A stretch of DNA of 51,805 bases from assembly GCF_001436375.1 (NCBI RefSeq), contig NZ_AZGA01000066.1, positions 13,439 through 65,243 of the forward strand. Reading direction: 5' to 3'. Position 1 is the stretch's first letter. Every line of letters starts with the position of its first letter. Source of the stretch: Agrilactobacillus composti DSM 18527 = JCM 14202. Its GTDB lineage: Bacteria > Bacillota > Bacilli > Lactobacillales > Lactobacillaceae. The position numbers and the translations under genes are program-made. The notes below the pieces were generated by a model, which saw only the letters and a list, made by a program, of their open reading frames with translations, had not been told where the DNA came from and made no database searches. This document shows, one piece after another, positions 50,309 to 51,805 of this stretch.

Positions 50309-51541
50309 ATGGCTGAAAATGCACTAAAAACTACAAAAAAACACAGCTATATTCCCACAGCTGCTGGTATTTATATTACTTACGCTGTTTTAAGTATGGC
50401 GCAGATCATTATTTCACAGTACAGTTCTTATTTCCAGAACTCTTGGAACACAAATATTGCCGGAATCTCTACTGTCATTTCGATGATGGGGATTGGTCGT
50501 ATTTTAACTATCCTCTTTGCAGGTGTTTTCTCAGATAAGTTCGGCAGAAAACCTATTTTTATTGTGGGTATGAGCTGTACAGTAATCTTCTTCATTGGCT
50601 TAATATTCAGTACAAATATCATCATGGCATCAATTTTTTCACTGTTTCTTGGTTTTATGAATTCTTTTGGAGATGCAGCTGGTTATCCAGCACTGTCGGA
50701 AGCTTTTCCAGCTAAATCGGCTAGTATGAATTCCTTGGTTAAGGCTGCCATGTCCTTGGCACAGTTTGCACTGCCATTCATCGTTGCCGCTATTCCAAAT
50801 GCTAAAATCACACTTTGGATTTTAACTGCCGTTATTATTTTAGATATTATCTTTATTGCAACCAGTCATTTTGCACCACAAGCTGGTAAGGGCGAAAAGA
50901 CCAAAGACACAAAAGTGGAAACTGCTAAAACTGAAGAAGTTGATGACAGTCGGCCAAAGCCAAGTATGAAGATTGATGGCTTAGCATTAATCGCACTAGG
51001 CTTCACAATTTCCTTTACATTCTATGTTTATACTCAGTACATCCCTAACTTTGGAACTGCCGTTTTGGGCTTAGATGCAAATACTGCCAAATCATTGATG
51101 TCTTGGTATGCTATCTTCTCATTGATATCTGTCTTTGTGAATACATTTATGGTTACCAAAGTTAAACCAATTTACATCGTTATCTTTTACCCACTGATTT
51201 CTGTTATTTTCTTGATCATCTTATGTATTGCTCCAAATCCAGCTTTGGCAAAAGTTACCAGTGCCATTATCGGTTTCTTCGCCGCTGGTGGGGTTTGGCA
51301 ATTAGGGCTTTCGGTTCTAACCAAGTACTTCCCTTATGAAAAAGGCCGAGTCACTGGGTATTACAGTTTTGCAGCAGCCTTGACCTACTTCGTTGGTCCG
51401 TTCGTTTCTAGTTTCGTCATTAATTCGACTGCAAGCAGCGTGCTAAAAGTATTTTGGATTGATGCTGGATTTACCATTATTGGTGTTTTATTAGCCTTAT
51501 TTGTAGAAATTCGGAATCGGAAATATAAATTTTTCCGGTAA
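50309..51541 (+). CDS. MFS transporter, paralogue of the carrier at 38394
   Basis: The product is 410 residues from MAENALKTTKKHSYIPTAAG (ATG 50309, GGAGG at 10 nt); the frame extends 57 codons upstream without a site and with non-membrane sequence. It has 12 predicted helices, the motif AGVFSDKFGRKPI and an acidic/basic central loop (KGEKTKDTKVETAKTEEVDD). It shares GIGR, SDKxGRKP and AGYPALSE with the other MFS protein of the cluster. It follows lysR by about 210 nt of leader that contains a possible weak hairpin but no gene. Probable role: uptake of the hydroaromatic acid, or antiport with the product. Confidence 0.83.
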   Translation: MAENALKTTKKHSYIPTAAGIYITYAVLSMAQIIISQYSSYFQNSWNTNIAGISTVISMMGIGRILTILFAGVFSDKFGRKPIFIVGMSCTVIFFIGLIFSTNIIMASIFSLFLGFMNSFGDAAGYPALSEAFPAKSASMNSLVKAAMSLAQFALPFIVAAIPNAKITLWILTAVIILDIIFIATSHFAPQAGKGEKTKDTKVETAKTEEVDDSRPKPSMKIDGLALIALGFTISFTFYVYTQYIPNFGTAVLGLDANTAKSLMSWYAIFSLISVFVNTFMVTKVKPIYIVIFYPLISVIFLIILCIAPNPALAKVTSAIIGFFAAGGVWQLGLSVLTKYFPYEKGRVTGYYSFAAALTYFVGPFVSSFVINSTASSVLKVFWIDAGFTIIGVLLALFVEIRNRKYKFFR

Positions 51542-51580
51542 AATAAATATTCATTCAAGCAATATCAAATCAATAACTAT

Positions 51581-51637
51581 AAAAAAACTATCTAGTTGAG
51601 CACGTTGTGCTTTTTTAATCACCTAGATAGTTTTTTT
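51581..51637. terminator. Nested double terminator
   Basis: The outer stem AAAAAAACTATCTAG (51581-51595) pairs with 51623-51637. Inside the loop lies a complete smaller terminator, GCAC-GTT-GTGC followed by TTTTTT (51600-51616). It ends the MFS transcript. Confidence 0.88.
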
Positions 51638-51722
51638 ATTCTCAACGAATTTTATTGAGCATTATAAATTGTTGCGCAAAAATATCCCAACTTAGTTTAG
51701 CGACCAGACTAGATTGTAGTAC

Positions 51723-51752
51723 AAAAAAGAAGCAGATTATTAATCTGCTTCT
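51723..51752 (-). terminator. Terminator for a minus-strand gene to the right
   Basis: AGAAGCAGATT/AATCTGCTTCT (51728-51738 with 51742-51752) is followed on the minus strand by TTTTTT. The gene it serves lies outside the window. Confidence 0.7.
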
Positions 51753-51761
51753 CAGATTGAA

Positions 51762-51803
51762 GACAAACTATACTTTTTCGTTAAAGTTGTAGTTTGTCTT
51801 TTT
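51762..51803 (+). terminator. Plus-strand terminator hairpin at the window edge
   Basis: GACAAACTA (51762-51770) pairs with TAGTTTGTC (51790-51798), followed by TTTTT. No plus-strand gene lies between it and the nested terminator, so it may be a backup terminator or belong to a small RNA. Confidence 0.6.
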
Positions 51804-51805
51804 AT

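Noticed and set aside
1-51805. CRISPR arrays, tRNA or rRNA genes, prophage genes, replication origin
   Set aside because: No regularly spaced repeats, no cloverleaf sequence or rRNA, and no phage structural genes were seen by eye; a tRNA scan was not possible.

Overview
The window reads as chromosomal DNA of a low-to-moderate G+C lactic acid bacterium (family Lactobacillaceae). Support: strong GGAGG-type ribosome sites, a lactobacillus-type 844-residue aminopeptidase N (here frameshifted), a Gram-positive dihydroxyacetone/glycerol operon with a DhaS-type activator, and small secreted proteins with surface-layer-associated (SLAP-like) repeats. I cannot name the species. The right third is visibly more AT-rich than the dha-ilvD-eno-ars section, so it may have a different history.

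Layout. 1-1372: right end of an IS200/IS605-family element (tnpB, cut by the window edge, plus its omega-RNA), which appears to truncate an HTH regulator gene. 1800-5300: poorly known genes (a 531-residue orphan, an HTH-DUF3800 protein, small ORFs). 5360-10590: glycerol/dihydroxyacetone system (dhaK, dhaS, then dhaL-dhaM-gldA-dhaQ-like) with two DhaS-type operators of identical geometry. 10685-17740: secreted protein, ilvD with a divergent DUF59 Fe-S factor, two GNATs (one with its acetyl-CoA-binding core deleted), a methyltransferase, and an enolase with a terminator in its leader. 17832-22340: arsRDABC arsenic resistance with an internal terminator, next to a P-type ATPase gene remnant. 22474-30960: SDR, tautomerase, broken pepN, two more SLAP-like proteins, an XRE/membrane-protein module, a phosphoesterase, a GrpB-family protein.

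31038-32880 is the most striking locus: a stand-alone reverse transcriptase of the DRT/UG defence type, preceded by about 320 nt of structured non-coding RNA. On the strand complementary to that RNA (the cDNA strand) a frame is stop-free across two 9-nt direct repeats that lie exactly 162 nt (54 codons) apart. The same strand carries a consensus TTGACA -35 box with a plausible extended -10 just before the right-hand repeat, and a GGAGG ribosome site 5 nt before an in-frame ATG. If the RT jumps between the repeats, the concatemeric cDNA would be an endless open reading frame with its own promoter and start. This is the logic of DRT2/Neo systems, and I know of no described lactobacillus example.

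32930-51541 holds an unusual CoA-dependent cluster. One half encodes a YdiB-like quinate/shikimate dehydrogenase, a type I dehydroquinase and an Old-Yellow-Enzyme/dienoyl-CoA-reductase-like flavoprotein. The other half encodes two acyl-CoA dehydrogenases, a class III CoA transferase, ETF alpha/beta, an acyl-CoA ligase, an unknown cysteine-rich protein, a GlcD-type FAD dehydrogenase and an MFS carrier. Each half has its own LysR regulator, and nearly identical 23-bp palindromes (ATTRATAGA-N5-TCTATYAAT) sit at both. The set resembles the cai/fix carnitine-reduction system with hydroaromatic-acid genes added. I infer that it imports quinate or shikimate, loads it onto CoA and reduces it as an electron sink, possibly with electrons from a 2-hydroxyacid such as lactate passed through ETF.
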